The position numbers and the translations under genes were made by a program. The notes beneath the pieces were generated by a model. The model was not told the origin of the DNA. It searched no databases and was given only the letters and a program-made list of their open reading frames with translations. This document shows, one piece after another, positions 1 through 8,866 of a DNA stretch of 64,000 nucleotides (the stretch's first letter is position 1; each line of letters starts with the position of its first letter). Source of the DNA: Planctomycetia bacterium (GTDB lineage: Bacteria > Planctomycetota > Brocadiia > Brocadiales > Brocadiaceae); assembly GCA_015075005.1 (NCBI GenBank), contig JABTVC010000001.1:1-64000 (forward strand), read 5' to 3'.

Positions 1-239
1 CCATAAAAATAAATATTAAATGAACCTTGTGCAATGTGCAGAAAATTTATGAATTCTTTTTTGGTTTGTCTACCAGCACCTTCTGCAATATTACTTGGAA
101 TACTTATTGCGGAACGTCTAATTTGATCTGTTAATACATATTTTTCTTCTGTAGGAAAGTTTCTTGTTAACTCATAAAGTCCAACCACAATCTCCATCGA
201 TTTTTTCCAGACATCTAATTTTTTATGAGGTTTTTCCAT
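1..239 (-). CDS. four-helix-bundle protein (S23 type), 3' end off window
   Basis: Reading from the ATG at 239-237 gives 79 residues that run off the window. The opening (MEKPHKKLDVWKKSMEIV) and the motif RRSAISIPSNIAEGAGR are the signature of the four-helix-bundle proteins first described as products of 23S rRNA intervening sequences. Family members are about 115-125 residues, so roughly the first two thirds is present. The last visible residues (about 70-79) do not match the usual family pattern, so the gene may be rearranged beyond the window edge. The molecular role of this family is poorly known. A related but distinct four-helix-bundle gene has left many deleted copies further right. Confidence 0.8.
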   Translation of the reverse strand, partial: MEKPHKKLDVWKKSMEIVVGLYELTRNFPTEEKYVLTDQIRRSAISIPSNIAEGAGRQTKKEFINFLHIAQGSFNIYFY

Positions 240-264
240 TATAGTCTTCTTTTCCTTATAGTTG

Positions 265-304
265 CCCCCAACTCCTCACCCCTTACCCTTAACACCTCAC
301 TCTT
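265..304. repeat. short heptamer-periodic repeat
   Basis: Between the first gene and the aminotransferase the sequence steps in 7-base units built on CTCACCC/TTACCCT/TAACACC. It is a minimal example of the heptamer arrays seen across the window, and it touches the stop codon of the aminotransferase gene. Confidence 0.5.
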
Positions 305-1457
305 AAAAATTAAGAACCCACCTCACCGCCTCCACTACCCGTTCCTGATCCTTCTCAGTCATTTTTGTATACAGCGGCAAGCTTACGGCTCTTTCGTATA
401 CAGCCAAAGCGTTGGGAAAATCCTGAGGTTTAAGATTATACGTATCGCGCCAATAAGGCTGCAAGTGGAGCGGTATAAAATGAACACTACAACCAATACC
501 CTTTTCCGCCATCAGTTCAATAAAGCGGTCGCGGGAAATAGCCACCTCGTCACCGAGACGTAGTACATACAAATGCCATGCGTGCAGATCTTCCTTTGGT
601 GACTTAGGTGGTAAAATAACCGGCAAATCTGCAAAAGCCTTATCATAACAAGCCGCCATATCAGAACGACGCTTCTGAAATGCCCCTGCCTTTTTCAGTT
701 GATGAATCCCCAGACTGGCGGCAACATCAGTCATGTTATACTTAAAACCTGGCGCAACTACCTCGTAATGCCATGAGGGTTTCGTCGAACTGTATCTATT
801 AAACACATCACGGTTAATTCCGTGCAAGCGCATTACCCGGCAGCGCTCAGCAATTTCTTTGTTTTTTAACACAACCATACCGCCTTCACCCGTTGCGATG
901 GTTTTTGTTACATAAAAACTATACACCGTAGCATCGGTATCAAACGTGCCAATCAATTTCCTGTTATAGGTGGTTGGCAACGCATGGGCAGCGTCCTCAA
1001 CTATCTTCAATCCGTGCTTTTTGGCAATTGCCATAATCGGATCCATATCGCAAGCAAGTCCAGCAAAATGTACCGGGATAATTGCTTTGGTACGTGGGGT
1101 AATTGCCTTTTCAATCTTTAATGGATCGATATTAAAAGTATTTTGGTCAATATCAACAAAAACCGGGTGTGCGCCTAAATAGCGGACCACCTCTGCCGTC
1201 GCTGTAAAGGTGTGTGGGGTTGTAATCACTTCATCTCCGGTGCCAATTCCCACGGCCTCTAATGCTAAGTGTAAACCTGCAGTAGCAGAATTTACAGCAA
1301 GCGCCTCAACACCGCCACCGATAAATGCAGCAAAATCCTGTTCAAAACGTCTTGTTTTCGGTCCCGTGGTAAGCCACCCGGAACGTAAAGAATCTACAAC
1401 TTCATTAATCTCATCTTCCCCAATATCAGGCAGGGCAAAAGGCAAAAACTCATTCAT
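303..1457 (-). CDS. DegT/DnrJ/EryC1/StrS family aminotransferase
   Basis: PLP-dependent enzyme of the fold I sugar-aminotransferase family, which normally converts a keto nucleotide-sugar into an amino sugar for surface polysaccharides. Visible family marks are the N-terminal [13 protein letters not shown] segment, an ED pair in [12 protein letters not shown] (about residue 155) and the cofactor lysine in [15 protein letters not shown] (about residue 185). The length (384 aa) is usual for the family. The ATG at 1457 is preferred over a TTG six codons upstream because a GAGAGGAG ribosome site lies about 10 bases before it. The gene is intact. It is separated from the main glycan cluster by the repeat-rich 1.5-3.7 kb stretch. 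The exact sugar substrate cannot be told from sequence. Confidence 0.9.
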   Translation of the reverse strand: MNEFLPFALPDIGEDEINEVVDSLRSGWLTTGPKTRRFEQDFAAFIGGGVEALAVNSATAGLHLALEAVGIGTGDEVITTPHTFTATAEVVRYLGAHPVFVDIDQNTFNIDPLKIEKAITPRTKAIIPVHFAGLACDMDPIMAIAKKHGLKIVEDAAHALPTTYNRKLIGTFDTDATVYSFYVTKTIATGEGGMVVLKNKEIAERCRVMRLHGINRDVFNRYSSTKPSWHYEVVAPGFKYNMTDVAASLGIHQLKKAGAFQKRRSDMAACYDKAFADLPVILPPKSPKEDLHAWHLYVLRLGDEVAISRDRFIELMAEKGIGCSVHFIPLHLQPYWRDTYNLKPQDFPNALAVYERAVSLPLYTKMTEKDQERVVEAVRWVLNF

Positions 1458-1595
1458 CGACAAAGCTCCTCTCAATTCAATCTTCGCATCTTATTTGAGA
1501 ACATCTCACTTTTAATCAACGATGTTTAACACTATGGAAATACAATATATCTCTTAATTATGCTATGAAACATAGCGATACCAACGAAACCATTC

Positions 1596-1688
1596 CACCT
1601 TACACCTTACACCTTACACCTTACACCTTACACCTTACACCTTACACCTTACACCTCACTCCTTACTCCTTACTCCTTACTCCTCACA
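1596..1688. repeat. tandem heptamer array (TTACACC)n
   Basis: About eight near-perfect TTACACC units run on into degenerate CTTACTC units with the same 7-base step. It is non-coding and lies just downstream (minus-strand sense) of a decayed methyltransferase fragment. The period of exactly 7 is shared with otherwise unrelated arrays in this window. Confidence 0.9.
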
Positions 1689-1704
1689 TTCTTTCTAATG
1701 ATTC

Positions 1705-1992
1705 CAACATAATGCGTATTAAAAACCTTCAACCTTTCAAGCAAATAACATGCAAGCTTTGTCTTGTATCTTGCATCTTTCGTCTCTCGTCTTTCGTCTT
1801 GTATCTTTCGTCTTTCGTCTTTCGTCTCTCATCTTGCATCTTGTATCTTATGTCTATGGCGGGGCAAGGGTAATACGGTAGAGATCAATTTGACAATGCG
1901 GGAAGAGTTGGTAAATTTCCTTCTTTTTAACACCTCGCACATCAGAATTTTTCGGGTTGTTCATATTGATTGGTTTTCACCATACTACATCA
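1705..1992 (-). pseudogene. decayed methyltransferase 3' end, copy A
   Basis: On the minus strand, residues matching NPKNSDVRGVKKKEIYQLF and then ITLAPP are recognisable at about 1985-1865. This is the C-terminal end of a class I SAM-dependent methyltransferase family in which 'NP.NPDVRG' and 'LAPP' are typical. The reading frame has a TGA upstream and stops straight after LAPP, where a heptamer array (1759-1855) interrupts it. The tail coding the THYMGIIKK-type end is found again at 1705-1730. Two further copies lie at 2.65-3.0 and 3.43-3.66 kb. No intact parent gene is in the window. Confidence 0.65.
1759..1855. repeat. heptamer array (CTTTCGT/CTTGTAT)n inside methyltransferase remnant
   Basis: About 13 units of seven bases alternate between CTTTCGT, CTTGTAT, CTTGCAT and CTCTCGT. 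The array sits between the LAPP and tail codons of methyltransferase copy A, where copy C has normal coding sequence, so it looks like an insertion into a former gene. Confidence 0.85.
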
Positions 1993-2168
1993 ACAAGCTC
2001 GGAATCGATTATTTCCTTGTCTTTAGTGATAGTTTTTGCATTATTAATGACTGCTTCGCATATAATTAAACTATCATGCATTTCTAGTATGTTTTTCTGA
2101 AGAATTAAGAAGATACCATATCAAGCTATGGGTATCTGTTACATAAATAGTCAAACTGCTACTCTGCA

Positions 2169-2411
2169 TTATTTATCGTCCAAAATTTTTACTTGCTTTT
2201 TATGTCCCTTTTCCCAAACAAATTTTACTTCATCTATATCCTCATCTTTTATAACAGACCCCTTCCATAATCCTCGGAGAGAGATATTCTTTTTGTTTTC
2301 TTCCTTTTTAATCTCTATTTCTACCTTTTCTCCTTCATCTAAGTCTATTTTTTCAAATGGTATCAAAACCCCATCTTTATAAATAGCTTTATATTTTAAT
2401 GCATTTGACAT
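2169..2411 (-). CDS. AF2212-like (DUF104) antitoxin
   Basis: An 80-residue protein beginning MSNALKYKAIYKDGVLIP, followed by an acidic-basic middle (about residues 25-45). This is the pattern of the DUF104/AF2212 family, small antitoxins normally paired with a downstream VapC-type PIN toxin. No PIN gene follows here: the next 170 bases downstream hold only the decayed methyltransferase fragment, so the antitoxin looks orphaned. The start follows an AGGAGAT-type ribosome site. It appears intact. The family assignment rests on N-terminal similarity and size. Confidence 0.7.
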   Translation of the reverse strand: MSNALKYKAIYKDGVLIPFEKIDLDEGEKVEIEIKKEENKKNISLRGLWKGSVIKDEDIDEVKFVWEKGHKKQVKILDDK

Positions 2412-2585
2412 TTTAATATCTCCTATATCCTATTCTTTTAATTTCATATTAACGTAAAATATACCATAATTTTTAAAACTTTCCTATTAAACAGTCTCTT
2501 TTATTCCACATCTGCCTTTTTCATTAAATTACCACTGATTCTTAACAAATTCAATAGACAAAACAATTCAACCAATCCAACTCAC

Positions 2586-2646
2586 TAACCCTAACTTCCC
2601 AACTTCCCAACCTCTCAACCTCCTTAACTCTTTAACTTCTTTATTA
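2586..2646. repeat. heptamer-periodic repeat (AACTTCC/TTAACTC)n
   Basis: The series runs in 7-base steps (CCCAACT, TCCCAAC, CTCTCAA, CTCCTTA, ACTCTTT). The same run, nearly base for base, recurs at 3396-3441 next to another copy of the methyltransferase fragment. Read on the minus strand it overlaps the last codons and stop of that fragment, so it forms the 3' boundary of the repeated unit. Confidence 0.75.
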
Positions 2647-2650
2647 TCCC

Positions 2651-2995
2651 CAAATAATGCGTATTAAAAATCGTATGTCTCGTGTCCGCCTTCCATGTCC
2701 GTGTCCGTTTTGAAGGCAAGCAAGGAATCGGTGGCTATGAATCCTGGTAACAGTTCATCTCACCGCAGAGAACGCCGAGATCGCAGAGGTTATTAGAGCA
2801 CGAAGAGAAGCTTTACCGATTTCTTCCATTATAGTTGTTTTCTCAGCGTCCTCCGCGCCCTCTGCGGTGAACTATTATAAATATTGTAATCGGTGGGGCA
2901 AGGGTGATGCGTTTTAAGGATATATAACAATTGGGAAAGAGTTCGTAAATTTCTTTCCTTTTCACACCTCTAACATCTGGATTATTTAGATAGAG
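2651..2995 (-). pseudogene. decayed methyltransferase 3' end, copy B, with repeat insertion
   Basis: Minus-strand codons for NNPDVRGVKRKEIYELFPNC and then ITLAPP are read at about 2992-2893. Beyond LAPP the frame enters a 162-base block (2735-2896) carrying an imperfect inverted repeat of the CACCGCAGAG type (arms about 2752-2788 and 2837-2871). The 9-base word AATCGGTGG occurs immediately before the block (2726-2734) and at its end (2888-2896), as a target duplication would. A further heptamer-like run (2666-2712) precedes the tail codons. Compare copies A and C. Confidence 0.65.
2735..2896. repeat. palindromic CACCGCAGAG-type repeat flanked by 9-bp direct repeat
   Basis: Inverted arms resembling GTTCACCGCAGAG face each other across about 48 bases. 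One copy of AATCGGTGG ends just before the block and another forms its right end. The unit resembles the 'accgcagagacgcagag' type of dispersed repeat found many more times at 18-43 kb, here in a head-to-head pair. Confidence 0.6.
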
Positions 2996-3001
2996 TTCTA
3001 C

Positions 3002-3211
3002 CTAAACAGTTTGCAGCTTTTTCCCCATTGATTTTATAACATCTTTAAATAAAACCGACGCATTAAAAACTTCTACCCCTATAAGCATTCCAGAACTATC
3101 AAGTTCAATATTAACAAAAGGTGAAATCTCTACAATTTCTTCTTCATTTCCTTCCCTTGCAAGATAAAGAATGTCTTCCTTTTCATCATAAAGTACTTTA
3201 AAATCTTTCAT
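3002..3211 (-). CDS. DUF2283-family small protein
   Basis: A protein of about 69 residues with the DUF2283 layout: an N-terminal LYDEKEDILYLA strand pair, then ISPFVNIELDSSGMLIGVEV (about residues 30-50). DUF2283 proteins commonly sit directly behind DUF4258-like toxins as presumed antitoxins, which is the arrangement here: the upstream gene ends inside this one's ribosome site. GGAGGAG lies 7 bases before the ATG at 3211; a GTG one codon earlier is also possible. It appears intact. Confidence 0.7.
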   Translation of the reverse strand: MKDFKVLYDEKEDILYLAREGNEEEIVEISPFVNIELDSSGMLIGVEVFNASVLFKDVIKSMGKKLQTV

Positions 3212-3413
3212 CACATCTCCTCCATCTACCTGAGTTAATTCTGTTTTCTTTTTGACCTTCTTTTAACGGGTGTATTGTTAAAAGCTTTATATTTTCGCCT
3301 TCTTTTAAATATGCCACCATTACCTCTCTCTTTTTATTATAGAGTTTGATTTTCATTAATGCAATAAGGTGTCCTGTTTCTACCCCCAACTCCCCCACTT
3401 CCCAACCTCTCAA
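3198..3413 (-). pseudogene. DUF4258-like toxin fragment, N-terminus replaced by repeat
   Basis: The C-terminal half carries the toxin-like pattern KREVMVAYLKEGENIKLLTI and HPLK...NRI.SGRWRR, typical of small DUF4258-type proteins paired with DUF2283. The first 19 codons translate heptamer repeat (3396-3413) and unrelated sequence rather than the expected helix with 'H..RM..R'. The first ATG in genuine sequence is at 3356. The gene therefore seems to have lost its 5' third when the repeat and methyltransferase fragment came to lie beside it. Confidence 0.55.
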
Positions 3414-3441
3414 CCTCCTTAACTCTTTAACTTCTTTATAA
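3396..3441. repeat. heptamer-periodic repeat, second copy
   Basis: Almost the same sequence as 2600-2646. It borders the stop codon of methyltransferase copy C and extends into the truncated toxin gene, so it marks a rearrangement junction between the two. Confidence 0.75.
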
Positions 3442-3661
3442 TTCCCATATAATGCGTATTAAAAATCTTCAATTTCTCAAGAAAATAGCAGGCAAGCCAG
3501 GAATGGGGTGCTAGGCATCGTGTAATAGGCGGGGCAAGTGTGATACGTTTTAGCAAGATATCACAGTTTGGGAAAAGCTCATAAATCTCTTTCTTTTTCA
3601 CCCCTCTTACATCGGGGTTTTTCGGATTGTCCATGTGATAGTCACACCAGAGAATAATCAC
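3425..3661 (-). pseudogene. methyltransferase C-terminal fragment, copy C (longest)
   Basis: About 79 codons give a continuous C-terminal region: IILWCDYHMDNPKNPDVRGV, then EIYELFPNCDI, ITLAPPITR, LAPHSWLACYFLEKL and a THYMGIIKK tail. This is the end of a class I SAM methyltransferase of the kind found in glycan clusters. The Rossmann core (the first two thirds) is absent: upstream sequence ends at 3661 and the next gene begins beyond 3728. It is the reference for the damaged copies A and B, and the only copy without an inserted array. Confidence 0.65.
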
Positions 3662-3727
3662 ACCAAGTTTTAATACACGGAGTATTTCCCTTTACTAACA
3701 TTGTAAAAAATGGAGTAAAAAACATAA

Positions 3728-4762
3728 TTAATTACCGGTGATAGCTTCTACAATAAACTTTTTCTTATATTTTTTAAGAATAATAAAATCCCAAATACCT
3801 TTTAAGAATCCAATACCATAGCTTAAATGAAGTGTTGTAAATACAATCGGCAAAATAGGAAGGTAGCGTATTCCTTTATTTAATGCAATTTTTATTGAAA
3901 ACAAAAAAGAAGTAGCTAAATAACTACTTATAATTATATAAAATAAATAAGTAAAAGTGGGTTTAAATATAGCCAATAAAGCGCTAATAAAGATAGAACA
4001 TACAAGGCTGGCTGGTATAAAATGCCTAAAAGAAATCTTGATCTTATGTTTCTGCATAACTTTTAGCTTAAAATATCCATATTTAAAATATTGTCTCCAT
4101 AAATCTTTTAATGATTCTCTTGGGAAATAATGCGATTTGATTTTTGGAGAAAGTAAAATTTTCCCGCCACTTTTCATTATTCTCAAATTCAGCTCGTTGT
4201 CTTCGCTATATTGCATTTCTGGATCAAAAGTTCCTACCTTTTCAAATATTGATTTTCGAAATGCCCCAAGATACACCGTATCGACAAATTCTTCTTTATC
4301 GGAATAATGGAATTTTCCCCAGCCAATTCCAAAAATAGAGCACGTAGCAAGAGCAATGGCTTTCTGAATATAGGTATTACCAATCGCCCTCATGTTCCCG
4401 CCAACATTATCTGCACCAGTGCGTTTCAACGCTTCTATGCATTGTTCAATATAATCTCTTTTAAGATAAACATGACCATCCACTCTGATTATTATTTCGC
4501 CCGATGCCTTCTTAATTCCCAGATTAAGTGCTGCTATTGTATTTTGTTCAGGATTATTTAAAAGTCTTATATAATTAAATTTCTTTAAATATAACCTTAC
4601 AATTTCAGGTGTTTTATCTGTTGAATTACCATCGATCACCAAAACTTCCAATAATTCCTTTGCGATGGTTTGTTCAACAATCGAATTGAGGCACCTTTCT
4701 ATATATTTCTCTTCGTTTCGTACGGGTAAAATTACCGTAATTAAAGGTTTTGAACTATCCAC
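3728..4762 (-). CDS. family 2 glycosyltransferase with C-terminal membrane segments
   Basis: GT-A fold transferase of 344 residues. The N-terminus TVILPVRNEEKYIERCLNS, then VLVIDGNSTDKT (about residue 43), a DXD-like VDGH (about 95) and the EDNELNLRI acidic motif (about 190) mark an inverting sugar transferase using a nucleotide-sugar donor. The C-terminal 90 residues contain two or three hydrophobic membrane segments, as in ExoA-like enzymes of succinoglycan synthesis, so it probably acts at the cytoplasmic face of the inner membrane. It is intact and last in the minus-strand cluster. The sugar is not predictable. Confidence 0.88.
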   Translation of the reverse strand: MDSSKPLITVILPVRNEEKYIERCLNSIVEQTIAKELLEVLVIDGNSTDKTPEIVRLYLKKFNYIRLLNNPEQNTIAALNLGIKKASGEIIIRVDGHVYLKRDYIEQCIEALKRTGADNVGGNMRAIGNTYIQKAIALATCSIFGIGWGKFHYSDKEEFVDTVYLGAFRKSIFEKVGTFDPEMQYSEDNELNLRIMKSGGKILLSPKIKSHYFPRESLKDLWRQYFKYGYFKLKVMQKHKIKISFRHFIPASLVCSIFISALLAIFKPTFTYLFYIIISSYLATSFLFSIKIALNKGIRYLPILPIVFTTLHLSYGIGFLKGIWDFIILKKYKKKFIVEAITGN

Positions 4763-4770
4763 GTTATAAA

Positions 4771-6218
4771 TTATTTCCTTAAAAGGTGCTTAGTAAGGCT
4801 CTTAAATGATTTAAGATTTCTTTTTGCTTCTTCAAAACTCAAGATTGATTGCATTCCTTTTCTTAAAATATATGAGGGTCTTAGATAAAAAGCCTTGCGG
4901 GCATAATTACAAAATTCAACTAAATCTTTATCCGTAAGATTTGGAAGTGATATCACCGTATTATGAAGGCCATCGTCGGTAAGCCATTGATTGTAATTTT
5001 TGTTTTAAGATACTCATTCTCTAACGCCCATTTATAGGCCTTTGTTCCTGGATATGGTATTAATGGGTAAAATTGAGCTGTGTCAATATCAAGCTTTTAG
5101 CAAATTCAAGGGTCTGCATCATAGTGTCTTTTGTTTCTCCCGGATTTCCGACCATAAAACACCCGTGAACTAACAATTTAGCCTTTTGCATTTTAACATA
5201 TTGTATTGACTGCTCTAAAGTAATACCCTTGCTCATATTGTTGAGTATTTCTTGTACACCGCTCTCAAAGCCGGGAACGATAAGCCTGCATCCTGCGGCT
5301 TTCATTAATTTCATTGACTCAAAATCAAATTAACCTTGCATTTGCCCACCATTTTATTCTCTTATTAATGCCTCTTTCTATTAATAGGTGGCATATATCT
5401 TTAACACGCTTTAAATTTGCTGTAAAAGTGTCATCCTCTATACCTATCTCCTTAACATCAGGAAAATTTTCTAAAATATATTCAAACTCAGCAACGACAT
5501 TTTCCGGACTTCTTAGCCGATATTTACTCCCATGAAATGTTTGGGATAAACACAGAAAAAAGCATTTAAAGGGACACCCGCCCACTAATAATCATTATCA
5601 TGGGTATTGAGCCATTGACTCAAAATAATTTTTATAGTTTAAATGTTTGTTATATACAGAACTTACACAAGGAATCTCATCAAGATTTATAATATAATCT
5701 CGATTCCCATTAATAATTATTTGATCTCCATCCCTCCATACAATTCCCTTAACATTCCTTAAGTCCGTCTTGTTCTGAATTGCATAAGCAAGATCCCTGA
5801 CCGTATAATCATATTCTCCTATCGCTACGCCATCGATATTCCTGTTTGTATTTAAAGTATCTTCGGGAAGAATTGATGGATGAGTACCCACAAGCAGTAC
5901 AAACGTATTATGTAACAAATTCTTTATTTTAGCGCCAAATTCAATATCGCTATAGATACTTGGGGTACTCGTATCAATTACAACAAGGTTTGGGTTAAAT
6001 GATTTTAATAGTTCAAGAACTCGTTCTTCGGTGTATCTTTCTGCCGGTGCATCTACAAGCTTTGTCTCAAAACCTTCTTTATCTAATACTCCCGTTGCGT
6101 AAGAAAGCCAAAAAGGATAATATAACGTCCCGCTTTTCGCTACAGCAGGACTTCTTGATGAGCGTGAGAATCGCCCATACTCAGGCTTATAAGGAGGATT
6201 AACCAAAAATACTTTCAT
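4771..6218 (-). pseudogene. B12-binding radical SAM protein, broken by several frameshifts
   Basis: The start ATG at 6218 overlaps the upstream stop as ATGA. Residues 1-195 form an intact cobalamin-binding region (MKVFLVNPPYKPEYG...). The radical SAM core follows in other frames: GCPFKCFF with the cysteine motif split by an extra T in a T-run near 5553, then HGSKYRLRSPE, then MKAAGCRLIVPGFESG, then a Pro-rich PYPGTK segment and a C-terminal tail to 4771. At least four single-base shifts separate otherwise continuous homology, several in homopolymers. The domain order matches BchE-like B12 radical SAM enzymes; the substrate is unknown. An intact paralogue lies at 54964-56451. If the shifts are sequencing errors, this is a normal protein of about 480 aa. 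Confidence 0.8.
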
Positions 6219-7357
6219 GAAATCAATACCTCGTCTATTAAAGAGCATATGTTTTTATTAAATTGTGCAATGTCATATTTCTTGCTATTTCCCAGTGCAC
6301 ATCCCTTTATTTTTTCATATTTCTGTTTATCTTTCAAAAGATCGATAATTTTCTCTGATAAATCATTTGGACTTGTGTGGTCATAAATCAATCCTGTCTT
6401 ATTATCTTCTATTAATTCAGGTATTGACCCATAATCAGGGCCAATAGTGGGCACGCCAGAAGCCCATCCTTCAAGCAAAGTAAATGGGAAAGCCTCTTCT
6501 GAAGTAATAATATTGATACAAGAATCTTTTAAAATTTCAGGCACGTCTACTCTGTGCCCTGTAAAAGTTACATGATCTTCAATTCCCATATCATGTACCA
6601 TATCTAACAATTCATTATAATAGGATTCGTAACCTTCTCTTTTGCCACCGACAAATATAAAATGAACATCCCTTATCTGGCTCAAAATCAAAGGGACTGC
6701 TTTTAGAAGAATATCCTGCCTTTTGGTTGGCATTAACCATCCTATAGATATAACAATTCTCTTAAAATCAGGAATTTTGAATTCGCTTCTTATTTGAGAT
6801 ACCTTACTATTAATCAATAAAAATTTATCTGTTTCAATCCCGTTAAATACGACAGTTGACTTTGCTTCTAATGCCGGGAATTGTTTTTTTACCGAGTTAG
6901 CAACAAAGACAATCTTTTTAACACTTTTGAACCTTCCCATACTTCGTATGAGAAATTTCGTCTTATTGTCTTGAAAATAGTTATGTACATGCCACATTAC
7001 CGGGATAGACATTAACTTGCCGAGTAACGCAGACCACATGAAATTTCTTGCAGCGTTAACATAAATCAGTTGTATTTTCTCTTGCCTGATAAGTTTGTAT
7101 GCATGAACAAATATCTTTGGAGTTTTGAGAAAATATTTTAAAATATCGCTTACCTTCTTCTCTCCAACGCTATATTGCCCGATATTTAAAATATGATACT
7201 TTATATTTCTCTTTTCCAGCTCCAAAGCTAATGGCCCGTCGTTGGGTATAAAAAACACACACTCGTATTTCCCACCTAAAGCAGAAGCGATTTGCAGAGC
7301 TACTTTCTGACCACCGGCAAGAATACTAAGTGACTCCCATATTAATATCTTGAACAT
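6215..7357 (-). CDS. family 4 glycosyltransferase
   Basis: A 380-residue GT-B retaining transferase. The N-terminal domain begins MFKILIWESLSILAGGQKVA (the AGG turn that holds the acceptor). The C-terminal donor domain carries SIGWLMPTKRQDILLKA (about 205), FTGHRVDVPEIL (about 265) and the E-x7-E motif in EAFPFTLLEGWASGVP (about 295). It is intact and coupled by an ATGA overlap to the radical SAM gene downstream. It likely adds one sugar of the polysaccharide repeat at the inner membrane; donor and acceptor are unknown. Confidence 0.9.
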   Translation of the reverse strand: MFKILIWESLSILAGGQKVALQIASALGGKYECVFFIPNDGPLALELEKRNIKYHILNIGQYSVGEKKVSDILKYFLKTPKIFVHAYKLIRQEKIQLIYVNAARNFMWSALLGKLMSIPVMWHVHNYFQDNKTKFLIRSMGRFKSVKKIVFVANSVKKQFPALEAKSTVVFNGIETDKFLLINSKVSQIRSEFKIPDFKRIVISIGWLMPTKRQDILLKAVPLILSQIRDVHFIFVGGKREGYESYYNELLDMVHDMGIEDHVTFTGHRVDVPEILKDSCINIITSEEAFPFTLLEGWASGVPTIGPDYGSIPELIEDNKTGLIYDHTSPNDLSEKIIDLLKDKQKYEKIKGCALGNSKKYDIAQFNKNICSLIDEVLIS

Positions 7358-7358
7358 T

Positions 7359-8864
7359 TCAATTTATAAAACTTCTACCATCAAACTTTTCAAAATCAAA
7401 AGAGATATTCAACTGTTTTAATATTGTTGGCGCAAAGTCCATTAGGCTGATTTCTCTTGATGTGTTAACATTTAAATTTAATGTATAAAGTATCGGTGTA
7501 TCCTTTTTATGGCTTCCGGGTTGTATACTATGAGTGAATCCATAATCAAATAAGGAGCCATTAATTTCCCATCCCAGACCGTAGGAATCTTCCAATTCAA
7601 GGACGATCTCAGGATATTTTTCAATGTAGTTGCCCTGATAGAGTTCTTCTCTCCTTCGGGCATACTTCACAATCTTTTTCGTAGTTTCTGTATCTTCTAT
7701 TCCTAAGAGTATCTTGATAATATTATCAACAATATCGTCTTGATGTTCTTTAGAAACAACATCCCGATTTATTCTAATTCCTCCATAACTATAAGATTTG
7801 ACCGCAGAAAGATCTGTTACATACGCCTTAGTTTTATCCCAATTAATAGCTAATGGAGAAGCAAGCACTTTTTTCCACAATGGAAATTTTTGAGCCATTT
7901 TCAAACCGAAATTTCCTACACCAAATTTATTGACATATGATATTAATAGCTTCTTTATCAATTTTGTATTATGCAGTGGATTTGTTCTTTTCGAAGTAGT
8001 ATGAGAAGGTGTTAAATATCCATTATTTAATAAGACTTGATTTATATTAAGAAGCTTGGTTGGCCTTGTTCCATGACCATGATCACTAAGAATAATAACA
8101 GGCATATCAACATCAAGGCATGTGATTATTTTCCCTACCATTTCATCAATTAATAAATAAAATTCCTTAATTATATTTTTATAGGGATTATCATTTGGAT
8201 GATTCGGATGGGCTTCATCGAAATAATTCCAGAAAAAATGCTGTATACCATCGAGGGCAGAAAAGTAAATAAAGAAAATATCCCAATCTTCACCCTTCAA
8301 CATTTTTACAGCCAGTTCCCCTTCTGCATAAGTTCTTTTTCTGCACATGTCAGCTAATTTAGGAAGTTGTTTTAAGGAAAAATATTGCTGAAGCATGTTT
8401 AAATCAGTACTTGAGGGAGAATACTTTTTAAGCAAAGAATCTGGAAAAGTTGATAATGGGTGACCTTTCGAAGCAACGGTATTTACCCTGCATATCATTG
8501 ATCCGGTTATCTCCCACCCTGGGTATATATTAAATGGCAAGACTATACATGATTTTTTCCCAAAATTTCCAGCAATATCCCAAAATGTTCTGCCCTTAAA
8601 ATCATTATCTTCGGCTTCCTTCCTTACAACCTTTCCTTCTTTATCTGCGGGATTCACAAAATTAATGATACCGTGTCTAGCAGGATTAAGCCCTGTATAG
8701 ATACTAGCCCAAGCAGGAGTTGAGTCGGGTGGAAAAATAGATGTAAATTTTAATTTAGGACTGTTTGCTCTTATTTGTTTAAAGTTAGGCATCTCCTCAA
8801 TGAATCGTTCTACAAGTAAAGAGTCCATTCCATCGATGCCTATCACCACCACTTTTTTTCTCAT
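7359..8864 (-). CDS. alkaline-phosphatase superfamily (nucleotide pyrophosphatase/phosphodiesterase-like) protein
   Basis: A 501-residue protein of the type I phosphodiesterase branch. The metal site Asp is in VVVIGIDGMD at the N-terminus; the nucleophile region is FPPDSTPAWASIYTG (about 45-60) followed by NPARHGI; a second metal motif is ILSDHGHG (about 255). No signal peptide is visible, so it is probably cytoplasmic or loosely associated. Genes of this family recur inside glycan clusters of planctomycetes and actinobacteria, where a role in phospho-linked decoration or in nucleotide-sugar turnover is guessed but not shown. It is intact, with 2 bases separating it from the upstream methyltransferase. 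Confidence 0.82.
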   Translation of the reverse strand: MRKKVVVIGIDGMDSLLVERFIEEMPNFKQIRANSPKLKFTSIFPPDSTPAWASIYTGLNPARHGIINFVNPADKEGKVVRKEAEDNDFKGRTFWDIAGNFGKKSCIVLPFNIYPGWEITGSMICRVNTVASKGHPLSTFPDSLLKKYSPSSTDLNMLQQYFSLKQLPKLADMCRKRTYAEGELAVKMLKGEDWDIFFIYFSALDGIQHFFWNYFDEAHPNHPNDNPYKNIIKEFYLLIDEMVGKIITCLDVDMPVIILSDHGHGTRPTKLLNINQVLLNNGYLTPSHTTSKRTNPLHNTKLIKKLLISYVNKFGVGNFGLKMAQKFPLWKKVLASPLAINWDKTKAYVTDLSAVKSYSYGGIRINRDVVSKEHQDDIVDNIIKILLGIEDTETTKKIVKYARRREELYQGNYIEKYPEIVLELEDSYGLGWEINGSLFDYGFTHSIQPGSHKKDTPILYTLNLNVNTSREISLMDFAPTILKQLNISFDFEKFDGRSFIN

Positions 8865-8866
8865 AG

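Noticed and set aside
1596..1855. CRISPR array
   Set aside because: The repeats are 7 bases, contiguous and degenerate, with no spacers of constant length and no cas genes nearby.
1565..2069. Open frames on the plus strand over heptamer arrays
   Set aside because: They are open only because a heptamer array lacks stops; they are low-complexity (TPYTLHL-type) and lie antisense to a methyltransferase remnant.
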